The notes beneath the pieces were generated by a model that saw only the letters and a program-made list of their open reading frames with translations, did not search any database and was not told the DNA's origin. This document shows, in pieces, positions 25,617 through 34,301 of a DNA stretch of 64,000 nucleotides. The position numbers and the translations under genes were made by a program. This stretch comes from Chitinophagaceae bacterium BSSC1 (lineage in GTDB: Bacteria > Bacteroidota > Bacteroidia > Chitinophagales > Chitinophagaceae): the NCBI GenBank assembly GCA_002256435.1, contig NKJC01000001.1, positions 620,001-684,000 on the forward strand, written 5' to 3'. The first letter of the stretch is position 1, and each line of letters starts with the position of its first letter.

Positions 25617-27032
25617 ATGCTGATAGAGCAATTATATACCGGCTGTTTAAGCGAAGCCGCTTACTATATTGAAAGTGAGGGTGTTGCAGCTGTAATAGAC
25701 CCATTGAGAGATATTGAAGAATACTTGAAACTTGCTACTGAAAGAGGTAGTACCATCAAATATATTTTTGAAACGCATTTTCATGCTGATTTTGTGAGTG
25801 GACATTTAGACTTGGCTGCTGCAACTGGCGCTACCATTGTCTATGGGCCAGACACAGTGACCAAATTACCTGTGCACATTGCCAAGGATGGTGAAACATT
25901 TCAGATTGGTGCAGTAACTATGGAGGTTTTGCATACACCGGGACATACCCTGGAAAGCTCTTGCTATTTATTGAAAAATGAAGCAGGTAAAGACCATGCC
26001 ATCTTTACCGGTGATACTTTATTTGTAGGGGATGTAGGTAGACCAGACCTAGCACAAAAGTCCAATGAAATTACCATGAATGATCTGGCTGGCATGCTTT
26101 ATGAAAGTTTGCAATCCAAGATCATGCCCCTGGCCGATGATGTGATTGTTTATCCTGGTCATGGTGCAGGAAGTAGTTGTGGTAAGAATATGGGACCTGA
26201 AAATCATAGCACCATTGGAGCCCAAAAATTGGGCAACTATGCTTTACAGCAACCAGACAAAGCCAGTTTTGTAACAGCTGTGACAGAAGGATTAGTTGCA
26301 CCTCCTAGTTATTTTCCCATCAACGCCAAGATTAATAAAGAAGGTTACGAGAATATCAATGCTGTAATGGAAAAAGGCTTGAAACCCTTGAATGCATTGG
26401 AGTTTAAGCAATTGGCTGATCAAGATGATACCATCATTTTGGATACCCGTTTTGCTGCAAGATTTACAGAAGGTTTTGTACCAAATTCCATTAGTATTGG
26501 CCTGGAAGGCAGATTTGCCGAATGGGCAGGGATGATTCTTCCATTTAATAAAAACATCTTATTGGTGGCTGAACCTGGCAAGGAAAAAGAATCCATTGTG
26601 CGATTGACCAGGGTGGGTTTTGAAAAGTTTATTGGCTTTTTAGACGGAGGTTATCCTACTTGGGTAAATGCTGGTGAAAAGATTGACATGATCATTGATG
26701 TGGAAGCAGATGAGTTAGCCATGGATATTCCTTTTGATCCCAATATTGTAATTATTGACGTACGCAAAGAAGCAGAGTACGATGAAGCCCATGTAAAAGA
26801 CGCATTGAATATTCCATTAGCAGATTTAACCGATCCTGCTAGCATGGCTAACCTAGATGACCTCCATAATATTTATGTACACTGCGCGGGTGGTTATAGA
26901 AGCGTGATTGCTCTTTCTCTGCTAAAACGCGAAGGATTCCATAACCTCAGAAATGTGGTTGGTGGCTTTGGTCTAATCAAGGAATTAGGCGACAAAATTG
27001 AGATTGAAAAAACAGAAGCAGCATTGAATTAA
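25617..27032 (+). CDS. Persulfide dioxygenase-like MBL protein fused to two rhodanese domains
   Basis: A 471-residue cytoplasmic protein. Residues 1-230 are a metallo-beta-lactamase fold with H54-x-H56-x-D58, H110, D133 and H182, matching ETHE1-type sulfur dioxygenases. Residues about 260-355 are a rhodanese domain that lacks the catalytic Cys (reads V-A-E-P-G-K-E). Residues about 375-465 are a second rhodanese with active Cys423 in H-C-A-G-G-Y-R-S. The enzyme would oxidise glutathione- or low-molecular-weight persulfide to sulfite and transfer sulfane sulfur. The upstream ArsR gene and the strong shared terminator frame it as a self-contained sulfide-response unit. Confidence 0.88.
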   Translation: MLIEQLYTGCLSEAAYYIESEGVAAVIDPLRDIEEYLKLATERGSTIKYIFETHFHADFVSGHLDLAAATGATIVYGPDTVTKLPVHIAKDGETFQIGAVTMEVLHTPGHTLESSCYLLKNEAGKDHAIFTGDTLFVGDVGRPDLAQKSNEITMNDLAGMLYESLQSKIMPLADDVIVYPGHGAGSSCGKNMGPENHSTIGAQKLGNYALQQPDKASFVTAVTEGLVAPPSYFPINAKINKEGYENINAVMEKGLKPLNALEFKQLADQDDTIILDTRFAARFTEGFVPNSISIGLEGRFAEWAGMILPFNKNILLVAEPGKEKESIVRLTRVGFEKFIGFLDGGYPTWVNAGEKIDMIIDVEADELAMDIPFDPNIVIIDVRKEAEYDEAHVKDALNIPLADLTDPASMANLDDLHNIYVHCAGGYRSVIALSLLKREGFHNLRNVVGGFGLIKELGDKIEIEKTEAALN

Positions 27033-27050
27033 TCAAACGCTACAGATACC

Positions 27051-27081
27051 AAAAAGTCCCGAACAATGTTCGGGACTTTTT
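27051..27081. terminator. Strong bidirectional intrinsic terminator
   Basis: A perfect 14-bp stem (AAAAAGTCCCGAAC/GTTCGGGACTTTTT) with an AAT loop. It is T-rich on both strands and serves the convergent genes on each side. Confidence 0.92.
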
Positions 27082-27104
27082 TATTAAACTAGTTATAGAT
27101 AATC

Positions 27105-27190
27105 CCCGTTCATTCTTCACTCTTCACTCTTCATTCTTCACTTTCTTCTTCCCCTCTTCACTCTTCACTTTCTTCTTCCCCTCTTCACTT
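27105..27190. repeat. TTCACTC-type heptamer array with two 27-bp copies
   Basis: Starting about 27105 the plus strand is a run of TTCA(C/T)TC-like heptamers, then two exact adjacent 27-bp copies at 27136-27162 and 27163-27189. The second copy runs through the stop codon of the acyltransferase gene. The minus strand is GA-rich (GTGAAGA units). Confidence 0.85.
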
Positions 27191-28069
27191 AACAAGTAGT
27201 TGTCCATGCTTTTCTTGGTCAAATTCCCATTTCCAACGCCTATGACTCCATAGATAATTAGCCGGTTTCATTTTAACCGCGCGTTCTACATAACCCGCAA
27301 AGACCTGTGTTAATTCTCCGTCTTTATACAAATTAGGAGTAGTAGTAATAACGGTTAAATCTACCCGATAGTACCCACGTTTTACTTTATAAAAATGTCC
27401 AAAAACTACCGCGGTATTATTTAATTTGGCACCTTTCTCAGGACCAACAACAAAGGGTGTTAACCTTCCAAAATAGTTGACCCAATGGGCTTTGAACTGA
27501 TTGGGCGGATTTTGATCCGCTGCCAAACCCAATGCATACCTATCTGGCACATGGGCTTTGAAATTGTTTTTGAATTCATTGGCAGGTACCAAGATGGTGC
27601 CATTCTTTACCCGCATATCTAACATCATCTTATTAAAGACTTTATTGGTCAACGGTTGGTACACACCAACAAATGGATATTTACTTACACGGCTAATACC
27701 AAGGTTGATCACTTCCCAGTTAAAGAAATGTCCGCATTGTAATTGCACATTTTGTCCGCTGGCATAGAGGTCATTTAACACGTCCACATTGGAAGAAAAT
27801 CTTTTCTCAATTTCCTGATTGCTAATAGAAAACATTTTGATGGTCTCAAACACCATGTCAATGAAGTTGTGATAGAAATCCTTGGCAATCCGGATTCTCT
27901 CAGCTTCTGATTTTTCTGGAAAGGCAATGGATAGGTTTTTCATAACCACCGCTTTTCTATACCCAATCACATAATAAACCAAGCCATAAAATGCATCGGC
28001 TATCAGGTACATGATGGGCCAGGGAATAAGCGACAACAAATAAAAAAATCCGTAGGTAATATAGTACAT
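27185..28069 (-). CDS. Lysophospholipid/lipid A acyltransferase family protein
   Basis: A 294-residue inner-membrane acyltransferase of the LpxL/HtrB type with an N-terminal transmembrane segment. The catalytic H-x4-E motif is H114-F-F-N-W-E119. It probably transfers a secondary acyl chain to lipid A on the cytoplasmic face of the inner membrane; other amphiphile substrates cannot be excluded. Its last codons lie inside a repeat array. It is the third gene of an ispG-nadB-acyltransferase unit, 21 bases after nadB. Confidence 0.85.
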   Translation of the reverse strand: MYYITYGFFYLLSLIPWPIMYLIADAFYGLVYYVIGYRKAVVMKNLSIAFPEKSEAERIRIAKDFYHNFIDMVFETIKMFSISNQEIEKRFSSNVDVLNDLYASGQNVQLQCGHFFNWEVINLGISRVSKYPFVGVYQPLTNKVFNKMMLDMRVKNGTILVPANEFKNNFKAHVPDRYALGLAADQNPPNQFKAHWVNYFGRLTPFVVGPEKGAKLNNTAVVFGHFYKVKRGYYRVDLTVITTTPNLYKDGELTQVFAGYVERAVKMKPANYLWSHRRWKWEFDQEKHGQLLVK

Positions 28070-28090
28070 GTGACAATTTCTAGAAGCAAG

Positions 28091-29686
28091 TTACAAAATG
28101 ATATTTTGCAACAAATCCGATTTCTGTTGATGGTCTGTATTGTAATGCAATCCCCTACTTTCTTTTCTAAACTGAGCACCCTTTACAATCAAGTATCCTA
28201 CTGTAATCAGGTTGCGCAATTCACTCAATTGGGGAGATACTTTGGTAGATCGATACAGGTCTTCTGTTTCAGTGAATAGCAGGTCTAGGCGTTTCATGGC
28301 CCGTTCTAAACGCACGTCAGTTCTGACAATCCCTACATAGTCACTCATGATTTGAGTAAGCTCTTTTTGACTTTGGGTAATCAGGATCATTTCTCTAGGA
28401 TCACTAGTGCCTGTTGTCTTCCAATCTGGAATCCTTTTTTCAAAGCTTAATTGGTCTACTTTGTCTGCACTATCTAGATAAGCCCTATGCGCAAAGACCA
28501 TGGCTTCTAACAAAGAGTTACTGGCCAATCTATTGGCTCCGTGCAAACCCGTACTAGCGCATTCGCCACAGGCATAGAGATTTTGGATAGAAGTTCTACC
28601 CCATTCATCTGTTTTAATACCACCACAACTATAATGTGCAGCAGGAGCTACGGGTATCATGTGTTGCATCACGTCAATTCCAATACTCAAACACTTCTCA
28701 TAGATATTGGGAAAATGGTGAATGAATTTCTCCTTGTCCATATGCCTAGCATCTAAGTACACGTGTTCAGTACCAGTGCGTTTCATTTCATTGTCTATGG
28801 CTCTAGCTACAATATCCCTAGGTGCTAGATCTTTTCTTTCATCATATTTTTCCATGAAAGCCTCTCCAGCTTTGTTGCGCAGAATCCCCCCGTCTCCACG
28901 AACGGCTTCTGTAATCAGAAAAGAGGGTGAAACACCTGGTTCAAATAAGGCTGTTGGGTGGAACTGGATAAACTCCATGTTCTCAATTTTACCTTTGGCC
29001 CTGTAGACCATAGCAATTCCATCGCCAGTGGCAATTCTGGGATTGGTAGTAGTTCTATATGCTTGCCCGCAACCACCAGTTGCCAATACAGTTATCTTAG
29101 AAAGAATGGTTTCAATTTGGTTGGTCTGTCTGTTTAACACATAGACCCCATAACAAGTAATGTCTAAAGTAGATTTGGTAACCAAGTAACCCAAATGGTG
29201 TTGGGTAATAATGTCTACTACAAAACAGTGATTGATTAAATGAATATTGCTGGCTGCTTCTAACTGTGCTAATAGCGCACGCTCCATTTCTTTTCCGGTA
29301 ACATCTTTGTGGTGCAAGATCCTATTTTCACTGTGTCCGCCTTCTTTACCCAAACTATACTCCCCTTTTTCATTGCGGTCAAAATTGGCGCCTAGGTCAA
29401 TGATCTCTCTAATTCTTTCAGGGCCTTCTTTGACAACAAGCGCAACAATGGATTCATTACAAAGACCATCACCGGCAACAAGGGTATCTTCTATATGTTT
29501 GTCATAACTGTCTTTGTTTTCATCCCAAACACCGGCAATGCCACCTTGTGCATACTTGGTATTGGTTTCATCCGCATCGGTCTTGGTAATAACAGTAATG
29601 ATTTTATCAGGATGGGCCTGACTCATTTTCAGGGCATAAGTAAGCCCCGCAATACCAGAACCAATAACCAGAAAATCTGTTTCCAT
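28091..29686 (-). CDS. nadB: L-aspartate oxidase
   Basis: A 531-residue flavoprotein with FAD motif G-S-G-I-A-G (8-13). It also has the succinate-dehydrogenase/fumarate-reductase-family G-G-H-S-E-N-R-I and H-P-T-A-L motifs, and a C-terminal helical domain. NadB oxidises aspartate to iminoaspartate, the first step of NAD de novo synthesis. The 13-base gap to ispG upstream suggests cotranscription; both pathways rely on Fe-S chemistry (NadA, IspG), although nadA is not in the window. Confidence 0.95.
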   Translation of the reverse strand: METDFLVIGSGIAGLTYALKMSQAHPDKIITVITKTDADETNTKYAQGGIAGVWDENKDSYDKHIEDTLVAGDGLCNESIVALVVKEGPERIREIIDLGANFDRNEKGEYSLGKEGGHSENRILHHKDVTGKEMERALLAQLEAASNIHLINHCFVVDIITQHHLGYLVTKSTLDITCYGVYVLNRQTNQIETILSKITVLATGGCGQAYRTTTNPRIATGDGIAMVYRAKGKIENMEFIQFHPTALFEPGVSPSFLITEAVRGDGGILRNKAGEAFMEKYDERKDLAPRDIVARAIDNEMKRTGTEHVYLDARHMDKEKFIHHFPNIYEKCLSIGIDVMQHMIPVAPAAHYSCGGIKTDEWGRTSIQNLYACGECASTGLHGANRLASNSLLEAMVFAHRAYLDSADKVDQLSFEKRIPDWKTTGTSDPREMILITQSQKELTQIMSDYVGIVRTDVRLERAMKRLDLLFTETEDLYRSTKVSPQLSELRNLITVGYLIVKGAQFRKESRGLHYNTDHQQKSDLLQNIIL

Positions 29687-29699
29687 ATCAGGAGCTTTA

Positions 29700-31703
29700 T
29701 TAAGCCGGATCTATCCAGGCTTCACTGTCTTTGAGTAATTGGATGAGTTCGTTGACCGCAATAGTACTATCAATATTTTTCTTCACTACTTCTTTACCCT
29801 TATACAAAGTAATGGTACCTACGCCACTTCCTACATAACCAAAATCGGCGTCGGCCATTTCTCCAGGTCCGTTTACAATGCAACCCATGATAGCAATTTT
29901 TACGCCTTTTAAATGATTGGTTACACTGCGAATCTTAGCCGTGGTTTCTTGCAAATCAAATAAGGTTCTACCACAACTGGGGCAGGAGATATATTCTGTC
30001 TTAGAGATTCTAGTTCGGGTTGCTTGTAGTATACCAAAAGCCGTATTGTTCAAAAACTGTTCTACGCTCTGGTTGTTCAAATAGTTTCTGCCAGAGGCAT
30101 TGTTTACAGCAGATGATGTATAAGCATTGCTAGACATGCCCAGACAAATACCATCGCCAAATCCATCTAAGAATAAAGCGCCACATTCAGTACTAAAATG
30201 AATCAAGTGTTCATCAGCTGTTTGCCAATTGCTATCTGTAATCAACACTACTGGATTATTAATGCCCTTATTGATCAACTCCAAAAACATTCTTCTTACC
30301 GCTGGCATGGCTTGTTGGTGCTGACTACTCAAACAGAGCACTACAGTAGGATCATTGGCTACTTGGTCTAAATAGCTATAATCATTAATAGGCGTCTGGT
30401 CTGAATAACAATCTACCATCACAAAATTCAAAACGGGATGTTTGTAGTCCGATTCCAAATAGCCTTGTGCATCAAAAATGGGTAAGCATTTTGTTTGGTC
30501 ATTTGCTAGGGCCGCTGTAGCGGGATAGCTAATGACTTTCAAGGTTCCAGGTAGTGCAAAATCCAATACTTGGTTTCCTGTAAAAACATAATCGGCGGCG
30601 GCGTCACTGATATTCCACTTGTCAGTTGCTTGGTCATATCTATAACCAATAGCTGCCAAATCTGATGCTTGAATGCTGGACAATTTGCTTAGGTCTGCCA
30701 CTACTACGGGCACCTGTTTGCCACCAATATTGTCAACGGCAAATGTTTTTCTTCTGCCATATACAAAGGGGCTATATCCAATTTTTTCTATTGCTGGTAT
30801 GGTCTGAGTGGATGGTGCTGGTTGGGTATACCTTTTAACCAAGTCTCTACAAACCGGAATTTCAAATTCTGGGTCTTCGGTTAAACTCACGCGCACCGTA
30901 TCTCCTATTCCGTCTTCTAATAATGTTCCAATGCCAGCAGCACTTTTTACCCTTCCGTCTTCCCCGTCTCCTGCTTCTGTAACGCCTAAGTGCAAGGGAT
31001 AGATTTCTCCAAACTCTGCGTCCATTTGTTGGATCAACAACCTATAAGCCTGCACCATTACTTGTGGGTTAGAAGACTTCATGCTGAGCACAATATTGTG
31101 GTAAGACTCGTATCGCGCTATGCGCAAAAATTCCATGGCTGATTCTACCATACCATTGGCCGTATCTCCATAGCGGCTCATGATTCTATCACTGAGAGAA
31201 CCATGATTGGTACCAATACGCATGGCAGTTCCATACTCTTTGCAAATGCGTAAAAGCGGGGTGAACCTTTCTTGGATGCGTTCTATTTCTTCTGCGTATT
31301 CCGCGTCTGTATAGTCTATCTGTTCAAACTTTTTCTTGTCTACATAGTTTCCCGGATTCACGCGCACTTTCTCAACTATTCTGGCGGCAATCTCGGCGGC
31401 ATTGGGGGTAAAATGAATATCGGCAATGAGTGGGGTATCGTATCCACGTTTGCGTAATTCATTTTTAATATTTTGTAAATTCTCTGCTTCATTTCTGCTG
31501 GGCGCTGTAATCCGCACCAACTCAGCTCCTGCTTCTATACAACGAATGGTTTGTTCTACCGTTGCAAGGGTATTCATGGTGTCTGTGGTGGTCATGGTCT
31601 GCACCCGAACAGGATGAAAATTGCCCAATGAAAGGGATCCAATCTTTACTTCCCTTGTGGCCAAACGCGTTCTATTGGTAAGCGAATTACAATACAATTG
31701 CAT
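29700..31703 (-). CDS. ispG: 4-hydroxy-3-methylbut-2-enyl-diphosphate synthase, long form
   Basis: A 667-residue enzyme of the MEP isoprenoid pathway. The N-terminal TIM barrel and the C-terminal Fe-S domain are separated by an insert of about 250 residues, the long form found in plants and Bacteroidota. The 4Fe-4S ligands are Cys574, Cys577 (C-P-S-C-G-R) and Cys608 (M-G-C-I-V-N-G-P-G-E), with the following Glu. First gene of the ispG-nadB operon. Confidence 0.96.
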   Translation of the reverse strand: MQLYCNSLTNRTRLATREVKIGSLSLGNFHPVRVQTMTTTDTMNTLATVEQTIRCIEAGAELVRITAPSRNEAENLQNIKNELRKRGYDTPLIADIHFTPNAAEIAARIVEKVRVNPGNYVDKKKFEQIDYTDAEYAEEIERIQERFTPLLRICKEYGTAMRIGTNHGSLSDRIMSRYGDTANGMVESAMEFLRIARYESYHNIVLSMKSSNPQVMVQAYRLLIQQMDAEFGEIYPLHLGVTEAGDGEDGRVKSAAGIGTLLEDGIGDTVRVSLTEDPEFEIPVCRDLVKRYTQPAPSTQTIPAIEKIGYSPFVYGRRKTFAVDNIGGKQVPVVVADLSKLSSIQASDLAAIGYRYDQATDKWNISDAAADYVFTGNQVLDFALPGTLKVISYPATAALANDQTKCLPIFDAQGYLESDYKHPVLNFVMVDCYSDQTPINDYSYLDQVANDPTVVLCLSSQHQQAMPAVRRMFLELINKGINNPVVLITDSNWQTADEHLIHFSTECGALFLDGFGDGICLGMSSNAYTSSAVNNASGRNYLNNQSVEQFLNNTAFGILQATRTRISKTEYISCPSCGRTLFDLQETTAKIRSVTNHLKGVKIAIMGCIVNGPGEMADADFGYVGSGVGTITLYKGKEVVKKNIDSTIAVNELIQLLKDSEAWIDPA

Positions 31704-31719
31704 AATACAGGTTGTGTTA

Positions 31720-31727
31720 CAAATCTA
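31720..31727 (-). promoter_or_regulatory. ispG -7 box (TAGATTTG)
   Basis: Exact TAnnTTTG on the minus strand, ending 16 bases before the ispG ATG. Confidence 0.5.
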
Positions 31728-31759
31728 AAGTTAATCTAACAACTATTTGGCGGAATGGT

Positions 31760-32587
31760 TTAGCGTTTACCTTCTAGAAATCCTTGTTCTTTCAACACCG
31801 CTTTTAAGATGTCTTGTCTAATGGTTCCTGGCTTGGTATCATGGGGTGCTTCTACATTGAGCACAAAGAAATGCACGTGCTTGTTTTCTTCTATCCATCC
31901 TACTAACCAACCTAAGGCATTGCCGTTCTCTCTATATCCCCATCCTGTTTTATAAGCCAGTCTATAATTGGCATTGTCTTCTTGTACCATTACTTTGCGA
32001 ACAATCTCCTGGGTTCTTTTTTGAAAGGGCAACAAATTAAAATAGAGTTTCTTTACTAACCCCATTTGTTCATCAGCCGTAATTTTCAAGCTATTGTCTA
32101 GCCAAAACTGGTCTACGGTTTTTCCCATTTGTTTGTTACCATATTTGAGTGAGTCTAGCCAGAATTGTAACGTGTCTTTTCCTATACGCCTTGCAACTTC
32201 TTGAAAATAAGGAACGGCAGACCTTTTGAATGCTTCTTCCATGGTCAGGTCTTGATTCCAACTCATGCTGCTATCTCCGTTTGGAAAATCGCGCACCACA
32301 CCATCCCATTTAATGACCATTTTCTCATTGAAAATCTTGCCTGTTTCTAGACCAATCAAGCTATTGACAATCTTAAAAGTAGAGGCAGGCAAATAAGCGG
32401 TATCGCGGTAGCGAGCAAGGTTATAAATAGTAAATTGACCACTGCCATTGTCATAAATGGCAAAACTGCCCGTAACGCCTTTGGCATCAAAATGGGCTTT
32501 GATCTTATTGTCAATGGTAACATTATTGGGTGAACAGGCAGCAAATGCCAAACCTATTAACAGAAATACAGAGAAATAAACGCGCAT
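31760..32587 (-). CDS. Class D beta-lactamase (OXA-type), lipoprotein
   Basis: A 275-residue protein with lipobox F-A-A-C and all class D landmarks. These are Ser69-T-F-K72 (P-A-S-T-F-K), S123-A-V125, Y149-G-N151, Trp162 in the W-L-D-N-S-L segment after YGN, and K213-T-G215. Lys72 would be carbamylated. It should hydrolyse penicillins and oxacillin-like drugs; spectrum cannot be told from sequence. No integron, insertion sequence or base-composition break surrounds it, so it looks intrinsic. It could instead be a BlaR/MecR-like sensor domain, but there is no transmembrane protease part. Confidence 0.9.
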   Translation of the reverse strand: MRVYFSVFLLIGLAFAACSPNNVTIDNKIKAHFDAKGVTGSFAIYDNGSGQFTIYNLARYRDTAYLPASTFKIVNSLIGLETGKIFNEKMVIKWDGVVRDFPNGDSSMSWNQDLTMEEAFKRSAVPYFQEVARRIGKDTLQFWLDSLKYGNKQMGKTVDQFWLDNSLKITADEQMGLVKKLYFNLLPFQKRTQEIVRKVMVQEDNANYRLAYKTGWGYRENGNALGWLVGWIEENKHVHFFVLNVEAPHDTKPGTIRQDILKAVLKEQGFLEGKR

Positions 32588-32622
32588 ATGGGTTAATTGA
32601 GCTGCAAAGTTAACCCAAATGC

Positions 32623-33012
32623 CTATTGTTTTACCAGCTGGTAATCCTTTACTTGGTACATACTCATTAAATCCAATACTTTGGCCAAACTATGGTCTGA
32701 ATATCCCTTAGCCGTAATTAGACTAAGTGGTTTGGCATGAAAAGCTGCTTCATTTGTTTCTAGAAAGGGCCTCAGTGAATCAATATGCAATTTCATTTGA
32801 ATATTGTCTAAATGCAGTTCTAAACTATCGGTATTGATCTGTATGGCATAAGACAGGTCATAACTTACCCTTGTCTTTTCAGGCACAATGGACTGAATAG
32901 TTACAGGCTCTACAGCATTTGTAATTGATGTATTGCCATACCATTGAATACCAAAATAGGCTGCAACAGTTAGGAGCAATATAGCTACTATGGCTAGGAC
33001 CCATTTTTTCAT
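32623..33012 (-). CDS. Small membrane-anchored protein of unknown function
   Basis: A 129-residue protein with a single N-terminal transmembrane anchor (about 4-24) and a soluble mostly beta-predicted remainder. No family is recognised. It lies between the class D beta-lactamase gene (35 bases downstream) and kbl (16 bases upstream), all on the minus strand, so it may be part of that transcript. A link with the beta-lactamase is possible but not supported by any motif. Confidence 0.55.
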   Translation of the reverse strand: MKKWVLAIVAILLLTVAAYFGIQWYGNTSITNAVEPVTIQSIVPEKTRVSYDLSYAIQINTDSLELHLDNIQMKLHIDSLRPFLETNEAAFHAKPLSLITAKGYSDHSLAKVLDLMSMYQVKDYQLVKQ

Positions 33013-33028
33013 GGACTATTTTTTGATG

Positions 33029-34219
33029 TTATGATTTTAGTACACCTAATTCCTTACCTACTTTAGTAAAAGCTGCTATGGCTTTATCTAAATGTGCTTG
33101 TGTATGCGCAGCACTCAATTGCACCCTAATTCTTGCTAGACCTTTTGCCACAACGGGAAAGAAAAATCCAATTACATAAACCCCTTCTTCTAAAAGGGCC
33201 GCTGCAAATTGTTGTGCCACAGTTGCTTCATACAACATAATGGGAACAATGGGATGGTCTCCATGCTTAATATCAAAACCAGCTTCAGTCATTTTGGTTC
33301 TGAAATATTTGGTATTATACTCTAGTCTATCGCGCAGCTCTGTGGTTTCTGTTAGCATGTCTAACACTGCAATACTTGCCCCTACAATGCTTGGTGCCAC
33401 AGTGTTTGAGAACAGATATGGTCTGCTTCTTTGGCGCAACATTTCTATCACTTCTTTTTTTCCTGAAGTAAATCCGCCACTGGCTCCACCCAAGGCCTTG
33501 CCTAGTGTTCCTGTAATAATATCTATTCTTCCCATCACGCCCCTGTATTCATGAGTACCCCTTCCGGATTTACCCAAGAAACCAGATGAATGACATTCAT
33601 CAATCATCACAATGGCGTCATATCTGTCAGCCAAGTCACAGATCTTGTCTAATTGCGCAATGGTTCCATCCATACTAAAAGAACCATCGGTTACAATAAT
33701 CCTACTTCTACAAGCAGCTGATTCTTTGAGTTTTGCTTCCAGGTCTTCCATATTGTTGTGCTCATATCTATAGCGCTGCGCCTTACACAACCTAACGCCA
33801 TCAATAATAGAAGCATGATTCAATGCGTCACTGATAATGGCGTCTTCTTCATTAAACAAGGGTTCAAAAACACCGCCATTGGCGTCAAATGCAGCAGCAT
33901 ATAAAATGGTGTCTTCTGTACCTAAGAACTGAGCAATTTTCTGTTCCAATTCTTTGTGAATGTCTTGGGTGCCGCAGATAAAACGCACAGAACTCATACC
34001 ATAACCATGGCTTTCAATGGCTTTATGTGCCGCTTCAATGACTTTTGGATGAGAAGAGAGGCCTAAATAGTTATTGGCACAGAAATTCAAGACAGTTTTA
34101 CCATTTACGGTAATCTCAGGTCCTTGTTCACTGGTGATAATGCGCTCTTTCTTAAAAAGCCCTGCTTTTTCTATTTCTGAGAGTTCTGCTTGGATTCTAT
34201 TGGCAAATGACTGGTTCAT
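33029..34219 (-). CDS. kbl: Glycine C-acetyltransferase (2-amino-3-ketobutyrate CoA ligase)
   Basis: A 396-residue alpha-oxoamine synthase with PLP lysine Lys241 (T-G-T-L-G-K-A) and D-E-C-H-S-S-G-F near 207. Length and the D-G-S-F-S-M-D-G motif fit Kbl. It cleaves 2-amino-3-oxobutyrate to glycine and acetyl-CoA in threonine degradation. The threonine dehydrogenase partner is not adjacent here. A related cysteate acyltransferase of sulfonolipid synthesis is a less likely alternative. Confidence 0.9.
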   Translation of the reverse strand: MNQSFANRIQAELSEIEKAGLFKKERIITSEQGPEITVNGKTVLNFCANNYLGLSSHPKVIEAAHKAIESHGYGMSSVRFICGTQDIHKELEQKIAQFLGTEDTILYAAAFDANGGVFEPLFNEEDAIISDALNHASIIDGVRLCKAQRYRYEHNNMEDLEAKLKESAACRSRIIVTDGSFSMDGTIAQLDKICDLADRYDAIVMIDECHSSGFLGKSGRGTHEYRGVMGRIDIITGTLGKALGGASGGFTSGKKEVIEMLRQRSRPYLFSNTVAPSIVGASIAVLDMLTETTELRDRLEYNTKYFRTKMTEAGFDIKHGDHPIVPIMLYEATVAQQFAAALLEEGVYVIGFFFPVVAKGLARIRVQLSAAHTQAHLDKAIAAFTKVGKELGVLKS

Positions 34220-34237
34220 ATGTCTATTTTAGGTGCC

Positions 34238-34245
34238 CAAAGATA
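34238..34245 (-). promoter_or_regulatory. kbl -7 box (TATCTTTG)
   Basis: Exact TAnnTTTG on the minus strand, ending 18 bases before the kbl ATG. Confidence 0.5.
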
Positions 34246-34289
34246 AGGGGGTAAGCGGAAAAAAACTACCAAGCGTTAACATGGTTTAC

Positions 34290-34297
34290 TACCTTTG
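34290..34297 (+). promoter_or_regulatory. -7 box (TACCTTTG) abutting the GH53 start
   Basis: Exact TAnnTTTG, ending 4 bases before the ATG at 34302. Transcription would begin at or near the start codon, which implies a leaderless message. Confidence 0.5.
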
Positions 34298-34301
34298 TTT
34301 G

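Noticed and set aside
27105..27190. CRISPR-like array
   Set aside because: The repeats are heptamers and two adjacent 27-mers with no unique spacers, and there are no cas genes.
31760..32587. Acquired mobile OXA gene
   Set aside because: No insertion sequence, integron attC or base-use break surrounds it.
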